Below are positions 8,277 to 16,134 of a stretch of 64,000 nt of DNA, one piece after another. Numbering within the stretch: the first letter of the stretch is position 1; each line of letters opens with the position of its first letter. The DNA lies in contig NZ_JAUEQY010000003.1 of the NCBI RefSeq assembly GCF_030406325.1, forward strand, positions 62,001 through 126,000, written 5' to 3'. The notes below the pieces were generated by a model. It was not told where the DNA came from. It did not search any database and saw nothing but the letters and a program-made list of their open reading frames with translations. This DNA is from Actinomadura sp. DC4 (GTDB taxonomy: Bacteria; Actinomycetota; Actinomycetes; Streptosporangiales; Streptosporangiaceae). Made by a program: the position numbers and the translations under genes.

Positions 8277-9081
8277 AGGCGGTCAGGCGCTCACGCAGGA
8301 ACTCCACCATCCGCGTGCGGGCGGCGAGGGCCAGGTGTCCGGGCCGCTCGCGTACCTCGCTGGTCAGCACGGAATGGGCGGACTTGGAGAAGCCGCCGAG
8401 GTTGCCCTTCGAGGAGTCCAGCTCGATGATCTCGAAGGCCCCGCCGAGGCGCTCCTTCAGCGTGGCGAACCGCTCCGGCGGGCAGGCGCGGTCGTCGCTG
8501 AACCGCAGGCCCAGGACGCAGAGGTTCGACCCGGTCGTACGGTCGGCCACGGCGGCGAACTCCTCCTCGGACAGCCCCGGGTCGCGCCTGCGGGCGGCGC
8601 TCACCGGGAACGGCGCCGACGGCTGGCTGAGCACCGGTGCCAGCACGACCTGGTCCACCGCCGCGGCCAGCGCGAACCCGCCCGTGAAGCACATGCCGAT
8701 GACGCCCACACCCGGGCCCGGCGTACGGGCGGCGAGGTCGCGGGCCAGGGCGCGCAGGTAGTCCGCGACCGGGCGGCGGGCGTTGACGGCGAAGGCGCGG
8801 AACTCCGCGGAGACGCATACCCGGGCGATCACTCCGGCCACGTAGCCGGCCGACATCGGTCGGCCCGGGGTGCCGAACAGCGACGGGATCGCGACGGTGT
8901 ACCCCTCCTCGACCAGGTGCTCGGCGAGGCCGAGCACGTCCGGTGAGATGCCGGGGATCTCCGGTACGAGCACCACGCCGGGGCCGGTGCCCTTCTCGTA
9001 CACGTCGTGGGTGATCTCCGCCCCGGTGAACGAGGTGGTCTGCCAGCCGGTGAGATCCGAGGTCGGGGCCGATCCGGTCAC
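8275..9081 (-). CDS. Dienelactone hydrolase family protein
   Basis: 268 residues, alpha/beta hydrolase of the dienelactone hydrolase type. The nucleophile elbow is GMCFTGG with Cys in place of Ser, as in classical dienelactone hydrolases. VLVPEIPG carries the conserved Glu, and the C-terminal KSAHSVLT region would supply the His. Soluble. It starts at GTG 9081, with AAGGAG upstream, and overlaps the preceding oxidoreductase gene by 4 nt. Natural substrate unknown. Confidence 0.87.
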   Translation of the reverse strand: MTGSAPTSDLTGWQTTSFTGAEITHDVYEKGTGPGVVLVPEIPGISPDVLGLAEHLVEEGYTVAIPSLFGTPGRPMSAGYVAGVIARVCVSAEFRAFAVNARRPVADYLRALARDLAARTPGPGVGVIGMCFTGGFALAAAVDQVVLAPVLSQPSAPFPVSAARRRDPGLSEEEFAAVADRTTGSNLCVLGLRFSDDRACPPERFATLKERLGGAFEIIELDSSKGNLGGFSKSAHSVLTSEVRERPGHLALAARTRMVEFLRERLTA

Positions 9082-9482
9082 AGGGGACTCTCCTTATGTT
9101 CCGATGAGGCGGCCCGCAGGGCCATGAACTCCGTGACGCGCAGCCGCTTCAGGACCAGGCGTACGGCGGCGGGGATGTCGTGCTGTGACTCGTCCGCGTA
9201 GACCCGGGGTTCGGCCATGTGGAGGGCGCGCCCGCCCGTCAGCAGGTCACAGCCTCCGGCCGCCAGGACGTTGCGCACCCAGTCCGAGTCCGAGCCGTAC
9301 GGCAGCGCGAGCAGGTAGTCCTCGCCGCCGCGGAACACCATGACCGGGGTGCGGTAGAGACGTCCCGTACGGCGGCCGTGGTGGAGGACCGCGCCGAAAC
9401 CGGGCAGCGCGGACACGGTCCGGCCGATGAGGCGGTTGGCGAACACCCGGTTGAACCGGGCCAGTCGTCTACGCGTCGACAT
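9078..9482 (-). CDS. Deazaflavin (F420)-dependent nitroreductase-family protein
   Basis: A 134-residue protein of the Ddn-like split-barrel family. The characteristic order is present: VLHHGRRTGRLYRTPVMVF, then the Gly-rich GGEDYLLALPYGSDSDWVRNVLAAG. Family members reduce substrates with coenzyme F420H2, so this gene supports an F420-making host. The GGGAG ribosome site and ATG are clear. It overlaps the dienelactone hydrolase gene by 4 nt and forms a two-gene operon. It lies just beyond the 3' end of the RiPP operon and is probably unrelated to it. Confidence 0.87.
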   Translation of the reverse strand: MSTRRRLARFNRVFANRLIGRTVSALPGFGAVLHHGRRTGRLYRTPVMVFRGGEDYLLALPYGSDSDWVRNVLAAGGCDLLTGGRALHMAEPRVYADESQHDIPAAVRLVLKRLRVTEFMALRAASSEHKESPL

Positions 9483-9558
9483 TCCAGCGCTCCCTGCCGG
9501 ACCGGCGAGGCGCCGGCCTCATGATCCGGCCATCATCGCGCCGCCCGGCCGTCCGGCG

Positions 9559-10794
9559 CTACCGGCCACTCGAAGACAGCCGCCGCCGCGAGTACGCCAG
9601 GAAGCCGAGGATCAGCAGCGTCACGCACACCGGCACCACGGCCGCGACCACCGGGCCGGCCCAGCGGTCCAGCGAGACGAACCAGGCCGCGCACAGCGCC
9701 AGGTAGCCGCCGCCCAGGACGATCCCGGCCACCGTGCCGTACACGGAGTAGATCCAGCGGTCGGCGCGTCCGTACGCCAGCCGGCGCGGGTCGCGCCGGA
9801 GGACCAGGCCCGCGTACCGGACCGTCTCGGTGCGCAGCTCGGCGGCGCGCAGCGCGTGGGCGAGCATGTGGTAGCCGTCGAGCTGCAGCAGCGGGACGAG
9901 GTTGAGCCACGCGGTCACGCTGCCGAACACCAGCAGCCCGGCGGCGAGTCCCCGGCTCACGGGGTGCCCGGCCGACAGCGCCCACCACGCCAGCACCGGC
10001 AGCAGCGCGAGCAGGCTCACGAACACGCCCGCGAACGCGGTGGCCACCCGCGCGTGGCGCCGGTGGAAGAGCACGACGTCGTCGGTCTTGCAGTACGGCG
10101 TGAACATCGGGAACCGCCACATGATCCCGATCTCGGGCACCGTTCCGCCGAAGTGCTTGCAGGTCACGCCGTGCGCGGCCTCGTGCAGCGCGGTGATGGC
10201 CCACAGGCAGGCCAGCCCGGCCGGGACGGACAGCCACAGGCCCGCTCCCCCGCGCGCGTCGGCGGACAGCGCGGGCAGGTGGGCGGCGACGAAGACCTCC
10301 AGCGCGACCACCGCGAGGAGCGCCGGGACCACGAACCACGCGCTGTACGCCCAGCGCAGCCGCCGGGCCGCCGCGGCGCACCACGCGTCCGGGTGGAACA
10401 GCGCCCGGCGCCGCCGCATCGGCGAGCGGTCCGCGCGGCTACGTTCGGCGTGCGCGTCGGCGAGGCGGGCCAGCGCCGCCGGGTCCGCGGTGCCGGCCAG
10501 CAGCTGGCGGCCGCCCAGCATGGTGAAGATCTGCGTCCAGTGCGACGCGGCGAGGCGGCGGCCGAAGGCCGCGAGGTACTCGTCGGCGACCTCCGCGAGG
10601 GTGTGGGAGCCGTCGAGCCGGGACATGATGAAGTGCTCGCGTGGCCCGACCCGGTAGAACCATCCCGTACGCGGGTCCTTGACGTGGTGCACGACCGTGC
10701 CGCCCGAGCGCAGGCCGGGCCCGAGCACGACGTCCGCGCGCAGCGCCGGCCGGGCGGCCAGCGCCGCCTCGCTCATCTCCGCCGGTGCGGTCAC
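9559..10794 (-). CDS. M50 (site-2-protease-like) metallopeptidase with an N-terminal PqqD/RRE-like domain
   Basis: 411 residues. The zinc motif HEAAH is at about 204-208 inside a membrane helix, and the second M50 motif LDGYHM is at about 305-310. About six hydrophobic segments make it an integral membrane peptidase. Residues about 38-100 (WFYRVGPREHFIMSRLDGSHTLAEVADEY...) resemble a PqqD-like winged helix, the fold used to grip RiPP leaders. This layout recalls YydH-type peptidases of RiPP clusters. It is the last gene of the RiPP operon and overlaps the small LanB gene by 4 nt. No other protease is in the cluster, so it is the best candidate for leader removal, perhaps coupled to export. 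Confidence 0.87.
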   Translation of the reverse strand: MTAPAEMSEAALAARPALRADVVLGPGLRSGGTVVHHVKDPRTGWFYRVGPREHFIMSRLDGSHTLAEVADEYLAAFGRRLAASHWTQIFTMLGGRQLLAGTADPAALARLADAHAERSRADRSPMRRRRALFHPDAWCAAAARRLRWAYSAWFVVPALLAVVALEVFVAAHLPALSADARGGAGLWLSVPAGLACLWAITALHEAAHGVTCKHFGGTVPEIGIMWRFPMFTPYCKTDDVVLFHRRHARVATAFAGVFVSLLALLPVLAWWALSAGHPVSRGLAAGLLVFGSVTAWLNLVPLLQLDGYHMLAHALRAAELRTETVRYAGLVLRRDPRRLAYGRADRWIYSVYGTVAGIVLGGGYLALCAAWFVSLDRWAGPVVAAVVPVCVTLLILGFLAYSRRRLSSSGR

Positions 10795-11798
10795 GCGCTC
10801 ACCTGCCGCTCCTCGAGCCCGAGGACGGCGCGGCGGTTGACGTAGGCGAGGTAGATCTCGTCCAGGATGCTCGCGCCCAGGCGGTTCGCGGTCATGTGGA
10901 CGTAGGAGCTGAGCAGGATGGGCAGGGCCACGGCCGGGTCGGTGACCGGGCCGTTCCGGAAGCTCAGCTCCCCGGCGCGCGCCAGCGACGTGGCCCGGTC
11001 CCGCAGCAGCAGGCAGTGCTCGGCCCACTCGCGCTCGGCGCCGGCGGCCGAGGCGGGGTCGCGTACGGCGGCGCGGACGCGCAGCAGCCGTTCCTCCAGC
11101 CGGTCGCGCATCCGCTCGAAGCTGCGGTCGAAGGTCTCGTGCTGGTCGGTGCTCGGCTCCTGGTAGGAGGTCTCCCAGAAGATCCGGTAGTTCTCCAGGA
11201 AGGTCGCGACCGCGGCGTCGTCGCGCAGGAACGCGAAGCACAGCGCCATGTCGAGCTGCGCGGTCTGGCCGAGCAGCACCGTGCGCATGTGCATGTTGCC
11301 GGTCGCGAGCAGCCGCAGGACCAGGTCGCTGGAGCGCTCGAAGTGCCACTCCGACAGCGCCATGCCGGCCGGGCCGCCGTAGCGGTCCAGCTCCTGGCGG
11401 TAGGCGATCTCGTGCACGCTGTTGTTGGCCCGGTACGGCATCTCGCCGTCCTCGCCGTACTCGGCGTTCCACCGCTCCTCGCTGTACTCCGCGAGGTACA
11501 TCCGCTTGAACAGCTCGCCGCTGGAGTCGCGGTCCGTCTCGTACAGGGCGGGACGGCGCGCGAGCACCGCCTCCAGCGCCGCGAGGACCTCGGCGCGGAC
11601 CCGGGGCGCGTCCCCGGCACGGGACGGCAGCATCCGCAGCCGTACGTGCGGGCCCTCCAGCCAGTAGCGGATGAAGAACCACCGGTCGACCAGGCCCTCC
11701 TCACGCAGCCGGCGGACCACCGGTGTCACGCCCTCGACCAGGATGGGGTTGGAGTTGGCGGCGTAGAAGACGTGGAAACTCAGCCATTCCGGATTCAC
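10791..11798 (-). CDS. Thiopeptide-type small LanB protein (SpaB_C-like, elimination or cycloaddition)
   Basis: 335 residues matching the stand-alone C-terminal LanB domain of thiopeptide and goadsporin clusters: WLSFHVFYAANSNPILVEGV at the start, then WFFIRYWLEGPHVRLRML and a helical C-terminal half. In split LanBs this domain eliminates glutamate from glutamylated Ser/Thr to give dehydroamino acids; a paralogue makes the thiopeptide pyridine. Only one copy exists here, so I favour the elimination role. GTG 11798 overlaps the stop of the large LanB gene (GTGA), and the two are surely coexpressed. Confidence 0.87.
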   Translation of the reverse strand: MNPEWLSFHVFYAANSNPILVEGVTPVVRRLREEGLVDRWFFIRYWLEGPHVRLRMLPSRAGDAPRVRAEVLAALEAVLARRPALYETDRDSSGELFKRMYLAEYSEERWNAEYGEDGEMPYRANNSVHEIAYRQELDRYGGPAGMALSEWHFERSSDLVLRLLATGNMHMRTVLLGQTAQLDMALCFAFLRDDAAVATFLENYRIFWETSYQEPSTDQHETFDRSFERMRDRLEERLLRVRAAVRDPASAAGAEREWAEHCLLLRDRATSLARAGELSFRNGPVTDPAVALPILLSSYVHMTANRLGASILDEIYLAYVNRRAVLGLEERQVSA

Positions 11799-14497
11799 GG
11801 TGCCTCCGTCCGGACCCCGTCGATCTCGACCGTCAGCTCGGTGACGTAGCCGTGCCCGTCGCGGCTCACGCAGAGCTGCCCGGGGCCGGGCAGCATCTCG
11901 CTCATCACCAGGACGCCGGGGTTGTCGCGGACCATCGCGTCCACCAGCGTGAGGCACAGGTAGGAGTCGAAGTCGACGTAGAGCGGCTTGTACTCCCCCG
12001 ACGCGGGCGTCGTGAGGAAGACGCGGCGCGGCACTCCGTGTTCGCGCCGCCATCGCCGCCACTCCAGGAACCACGCGGCGCCGCCCTCGTCGGGCCGCCG
12101 CCGCGGCACACGGTCGGCGCGCACGCTCCACTGCTGCCGGGACAGGACCACCGAGCCGTACCGCACGCGCGGCAGCCGTACGACGTCCTCCTCCGGCTCG
12201 GGCACGCCGGTGCCGGACCACAGGTCCAGCTGGGCCATGCCGGTGTAGGAGAAGTTCAGCAGCACCTGCTGCACCTCGGGCAGCGCGCCCGGCAACAGGA
12301 AGCCGAGGTAGACCGGGATGACCTCCACGCCCAGCCGCTTGGAGCGCAGGATGAGCCGGTCGGTCGCGGCGTCCTCGCACACCGACAGGTCATCGACGCC
12401 GATCCGCGCCCCGGGCGGGCGGCTGCTGACCTCGCCGGGGCAGACGATCTCGTACTCGGTGACGGCGGGGTGCAGGTTGAGGTTGGTGGCGTCGTAGCCG
12501 CCGGTCAGCTCGGCGAAGACCGCGCCCGGCGGGCACGCCGACCGCAGCACCTCCCGGAGCCGCCCGGCGAGGTCCTCCCCGCCTTCGGCGAACAGGTGCG
12601 CGAAGCGGGAGAACAGCAGCGTCAGGCCGGAGTAGACGCGGTTCACCACGGCCGTCGGCCGCTCGCCGCCGGCGACCTGCAGGAAGTAGGAGCGCGGCTG
12701 CAGCGCACCCAGGTCGTCGGGCAGCGCGTCCGCGATGCGGCCGGGGAACCCGGCGTCCAGGACCAGCTCCTCCGCGTCGCCGGGCAGCGCGCGGTACGCC
12801 TGGGCGAGCCCGTCGGCGACGGCGCGGCGCGCGTCGTCCACCGCGGTCAGCTCCGGCTGCCGGAACCAGTTGTCGTGCGGGGTGTACCCGCCGCCGTCGG
12901 GGAACCGCCGGTGCCGCATCAGCCGCTGGTGGAAGTTGTCGAAGAAGTCACGGTGGAACTCATGGGCGAACGTCAGGAAGTCGTCGCACCGGCCGGTCTC
13001 GCCGTGCCGGATCCGGAAGTACCCCCGGGTGACCAGGCGGCGCAGCACGCTCGTGTCGAAGGCCGGCATCATCGCGCTCAGCCGCCGCAGGTCCGGCAGC
13101 AGCGCCTCGGCCCAGATCCCGGTGTCGGCCGCGGCGTCGGCGGACCGCGGCGCGGTGTCCTCGTACACGAGGGTGGCGGGCGCGGACGCCCCGGCCACGC
13201 CGAGGCCGGCCTGGGCGGCCACGACCTCCTCCCGTACGGCCCCGAGCAGGCGCCGCCGCTCCTCCAGCCCGGCGGTGCCGAAGCGTTCCACGGACGACGC
13301 CACGGCCGCCAGGCGGCCGGCCAGCGTCCGCGCCCACGGGCGGTCCAGCGCCAGCAGCCCGGCGCGGTAGGCGGCGAACGGGTCGGGGTCGTGGATGTCC
13401 AGCTTGAGGACGGGTGTCTCCAGCAGGCCGAGCCGCAGCAGGTGGCCGACGTAGGTCTCGACGTCGGCGCGGTCGCGCTCGACGAGCCCGCAGAGCCGGT
13501 CCACCAGGTCGCGCACGCGTACGGTGCCGTCGCCGGAGACCTCGGCGAGCACGTCGGTGAGCATCCGGCCGGACGGCAGGAAGAACAGCGTCTCGCGCAG
13601 CGGGTCGACCTTCGCCGCCGCCGAGTCCTCGCCGGCCACCCGCGACCGCCGGAGGTAACGCACGACGTCCTCGTGCTCCTGCCAGCCGCCGGTGGCGCGT
13701 ACGGGCAGGTCGGCGCGCAGGAGCGGCTCGGCGAGGATCGCCGCGGAGATCCGGTCGAGCACGGCCATGTTGAGCCGTACGGCGCTGCGCAGGCCCTCGC
13801 CGCCGAGGCGCACGGCCAGCGGCGCGCCCGCACCGGGCCGGAAGGTACCCACGCACACCGAGGTCAGGGTGCTGAACGGGCTCGTCTTGCAGGCCGTGCG
13901 CAGGAGGTACTCCAGCAGGGAGCGCTCCACCCGGCGGGCGCGCTTGCCGGTCTCGCCGAGGTAGCGGTCGGCGTAACGGTCCAGCGAGGGCGAGGAGAGC
14001 TGCAAGCCGAGCCGCAGGCGTGGCTCCCCGGCGAGCTCGTGCAGCGCGCCGCGCCGCGCGCGCAGCTCGGCGGCGAGCACGTCCTCGCCGGTCGCCCGCA
14101 GCTCCTTCAGCCGCCGGGCGCCGTCCACCAGGCGCAGCAACGTGGCCGCGTCGTCCGGGCCGAGTGCGGCGACGGCGGCCGCGACGGCCGGGCCCGCGCG
14201 TACGGGACGCAGGTTGAACACGTCGCGCCGCAGCCCGACGAGCAGCCGCCGTACGGTCTCGTCGGCGCAGCCGCCGACCGCCTCGGTGAGCGGGCCGGAC
14301 AGGCTCTCGCGCGCCGCGACGGCCACGTCCTCGGCGGCGAGGACGTCCTCCGCCCACGCGGCCGTCTCGGGGAAGACGAGGTCCGCCACGGTGTCGAAGG
14401 GCAGCCCGGCGATCCGCAGCATGAACGGCTCGGCGAGACGCCAGTCGTAGGCGGCCCCGGATCGCGTCGGCGGCGTTGCCGTTCCGGTCGGTGACAC
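11795..14497 (-). CDS. Large LanB dehydratase subunit (tRNA-dependent glutamylation domain)
   Basis: 900 residues of the lantibiotic dehydratase N-terminal type. Landmarks include the SSPSLDRYADRYLG region and LLEYLLRTACKTSPFSTLT, the conserved KTSPFST-type segment of the family, then HDNWFRQPELTAVDD. This subunit transfers glutamate from Glu-tRNA to Ser/Thr of the precursor. The elimination half is encoded separately next door, as in thiopeptide and goadsporin clusters. The GTG at 14497 is chosen because TAAGGAG stands at an ideal distance; the longer frame has an Arg/Pro-rich head unlike coding sequence. It is 26 bp from the SagB gene. Confidence 0.9.
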   Translation of the reverse strand: MSPTGTATPPTRSGAAYDWRLAEPFMLRIAGLPFDTVADLVFPETAAWAEDVLAAEDVAVAARESLSGPLTEAVGGCADETVRRLLVGLRRDVFNLRPVRAGPAVAAAVAALGPDDAATLLRLVDGARRLKELRATGEDVLAAELRARRGALHELAGEPRLRLGLQLSSPSLDRYADRYLGETGKRARRVERSLLEYLLRTACKTSPFSTLTSVCVGTFRPGAGAPLAVRLGGEGLRSAVRLNMAVLDRISAAILAEPLLRADLPVRATGGWQEHEDVVRYLRRSRVAGEDSAAAKVDPLRETLFFLPSGRMLTDVLAEVSGDGTVRVRDLVDRLCGLVERDRADVETYVGHLLRLGLLETPVLKLDIHDPDPFAAYRAGLLALDRPWARTLAGRLAAVASSVERFGTAGLEERRRLLGAVREEVVAAQAGLGVAGASAPATLVYEDTAPRSADAAADTGIWAEALLPDLRRLSAMMPAFDTSVLRRLVTRGYFRIRHGETGRCDDFLTFAHEFHRDFFDNFHQRLMRHRRFPDGGGYTPHDNWFRQPELTAVDDARRAVADGLAQAYRALPGDAEELVLDAGFPGRIADALPDDLGALQPRSYFLQVAGGERPTAVVNRVYSGLTLLFSRFAHLFAEGGEDLAGRLREVLRSACPPGAVFAELTGGYDATNLNLHPAVTEYEIVCPGEVSSRPPGARIGVDDLSVCEDAATDRLILRSKRLGVEVIPVYLGFLLPGALPEVQQVLLNFSYTGMAQLDLWSGTGVPEPEEDVVRLPRVRYGSVVLSRQQWSVRADRVPRRRPDEGGAAWFLEWRRWRREHGVPRRVFLTTPASGEYKPLYVDFDSYLCLTLVDAMVRDNPGVLVMSEMLPGPGQLCVSRDGHGYVTELTVEIDGVRTEAP

Positions 14498-14523
14498 CGT
14501 GGATCTCCTTACGTCGCCGGCGC

Positions 14524-16134
14524 TCAGACCAGCCGGTAGTCGAAGTCGGCGGGGTCGGTTCGCTCGTGGCCGAGCAGGAGGAACAGGAAGGTGCGCTCGT
14601 CGGTACGGTCCAGGCCGACGCTCTCGTCGATGGCGATGTTGTCGAAGCCCAGGACCGCGCCGCATCCGACGCCCGCCGCGCAGGCCGCGACGTACGCGGT
14701 CTGGGCGACCGCGCCGACCTCGGAGTTCAGCACCCGGTAGCCCCGGCCGCCGTACAGCCGCAGGCCGGAGTCGAGGTTGGCCGCGATGGCCACCACCGCG
14801 GACACCTGGTCGAGGTTGTAGTTGGTCAGGTAGTACGCCTTCTGCAGGAACGTCCCGACCTCACGCTCCTCGATCGTCCGCAGCCGGTGCCCGCCCGTCT
14901 CGTACGCGTAGGTGCCGGGGGCGAGCCCGTCGACCCGGTTGGCCAGGACGTACAGGCGGGTCAGCGGGGCGTCGGCGCACTTGACGTCGGCGGAGTACCG
15001 CTGCGCGGACGACGCGCCGGCCAGGACGGTCCCGAGCTCCTCCAGGCTCAGCGCCGGCCGCGCGGTGAAGGCGCCGAAGCTGGACCGGCGGCGGCGCAGG
15101 ACGCCGCCCAGGTCGCCGTCGCCGGGTGCCGGGGGCGGCAGCCGCAGGTGCGTGCCGCCGGAGAGCGGCGCGGGCACGACCGCGCTGCCCGCCGCGGCGG
15201 CCGGGCGGGGGCGTACCTGTCCGGCGCTGAGCAGCGTGGCCAGGTGCGCCCGCTCGACCTGCTCGAAGCGCAGGATCTCGGCGGAGCGCTCGAAGAAGGG
15301 CCGTCCGGCCGGCCGTCCCACGCCGGCGGGCCGGGCCGGCCCACCGCCGTTCCACGGCAGCGGCACGACGGCGAGGACGCTCTCGTCCAGGGTCCTCAGG
15401 CCGAGCAGCTCGTTGAGCGGCTCGTCGGCGAACCACAGCGCGCGGTGCAACGGGCGGCCCAGGCCGCGGGCGACCAGCTCCCACGAGCCGAGCATCGCGC
15501 CCGCGTCCTGGGTCACGACGTGGTAGCAGAAGCTGTTGTACTTGTAGGAGTTCTTCCAGAAGCGCACCGAGACCAGCAGAAACTGGTCGGTGCCCGGGTC
15601 CTCGCCGAGCGCCTCGCGGACCCGGCCCGTCACGTCGCCGGTCAGCAGCCGCTCCAGCCCGTGGTGCGCGGTCGAGTAGTGGTAGACGCCCGGCGTCAGC
15701 GGCCCGGAGCCGCCGCTGACCCAGTAGGTCTCCAGCGGGTACATCCCGCCGCCGGAGGCGGTGGCGCGGCCCCACAGCGCGTCCTGGTAGTTGACCCGCG
15801 TGTCGATGTCCTGGTTCCAGCCGATGCGCAGCCGGCGGTCCAGCAGGCCGTACGACAGCCGCAGCAGCGCGGACACCGAGTCGAGGGTCCATGAGGCTCT
15901 CCCGGTGGCGTGGCCGCCGAGCGCGGAGGACACCGGGCCCAGCTCCGGCAGGCCCACCGGCAGCGGCAGCCGGGGCACGCCCAGGTAGGTCTTGTGCTTG
16001 GAGGGCTGGTCCCGCCAGTTCGGCTGGAAGTTCAGCGGCTCCATCGGCACGCGGCCGCGATAGAAGACCGTCTCGGCGTAGTCGCGGATCGTGCGGACCC
16101 GCTCCTCCAGCATCGTCTCCGCCTCCGTGATCAT
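14524..16134 (-). CDS. SagB-type azoline dehydrogenase with two nitroreductase-fold domains
   Basis: 536 residues, FMN-dependent oxidoreductase that converts thiazolines and oxazolines to thiazoles and oxazoles. The N-terminal half (SGGGMYPLETYWVSGG, LTPGVYHYSTAHHGLE, VSVRFWKNSYKY) and the C-terminal half (RRRSSFGAFTARPALSLEELG, RLYVLANRVDGLAPGTYAYE, FLQKAYYLTNYN) each have the SagB fold, so it is a duplicated protein. It starts at ATG 16134, overlapping the YcaO stop by 4 nt. Its presence predicts azoles, not only azolines, in the product. Confidence 0.9.
   Translation of the reverse strand: MITEAETMLEERVRTIRDYAETVFYRGRVPMEPLNFQPNWRDQPSKHKTYLGVPRLPLPVGLPELGPVSSALGGHATGRASWTLDSVSALLRLSYGLLDRRLRIGWNQDIDTRVNYQDALWGRATASGGGMYPLETYWVSGGSGPLTPGVYHYSTAHHGLERLLTGDVTGRVREALGEDPGTDQFLLVSVRFWKNSYKYNSFCYHVVTQDAGAMLGSWELVARGLGRPLHRALWFADEPLNELLGLRTLDESVLAVVPLPWNGGGPARPAGVGRPAGRPFFERSAEILRFEQVERAHLATLLSAGQVRPRPAAAAGSAVVPAPLSGGTHLRLPPPAPGDGDLGGVLRRRRSSFGAFTARPALSLEELGTVLAGASSAQRYSADVKCADAPLTRLYVLANRVDGLAPGTYAYETGGHRLRTIEEREVGTFLQKAYYLTNYNLDQVSAVVAIAANLDSGLRLYGGRGYRVLNSEVGAVAQTAYVAACAAGVGCGAVLGFDNIAIDESVGLDRTDERTFLFLLLGHERTDPADFDYRLV

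Noticed and set aside
9502-9516. CCGGCG-AGG-CGCCGG hairpin after the RiPP operon
   Set aside because: The 3-nt loop and 6-bp stem are common by chance in this GC-rich DNA; it may still assist termination, but I do not call it.
11723-14494. A 923-codon plus-strand frame opposite the large LanB gene
   Set aside because: Low-complexity Arg/Gly/Ala/His-rich shadow with no domain; the LanB gene on the other strand has clear motifs and a perfect ribosome site.
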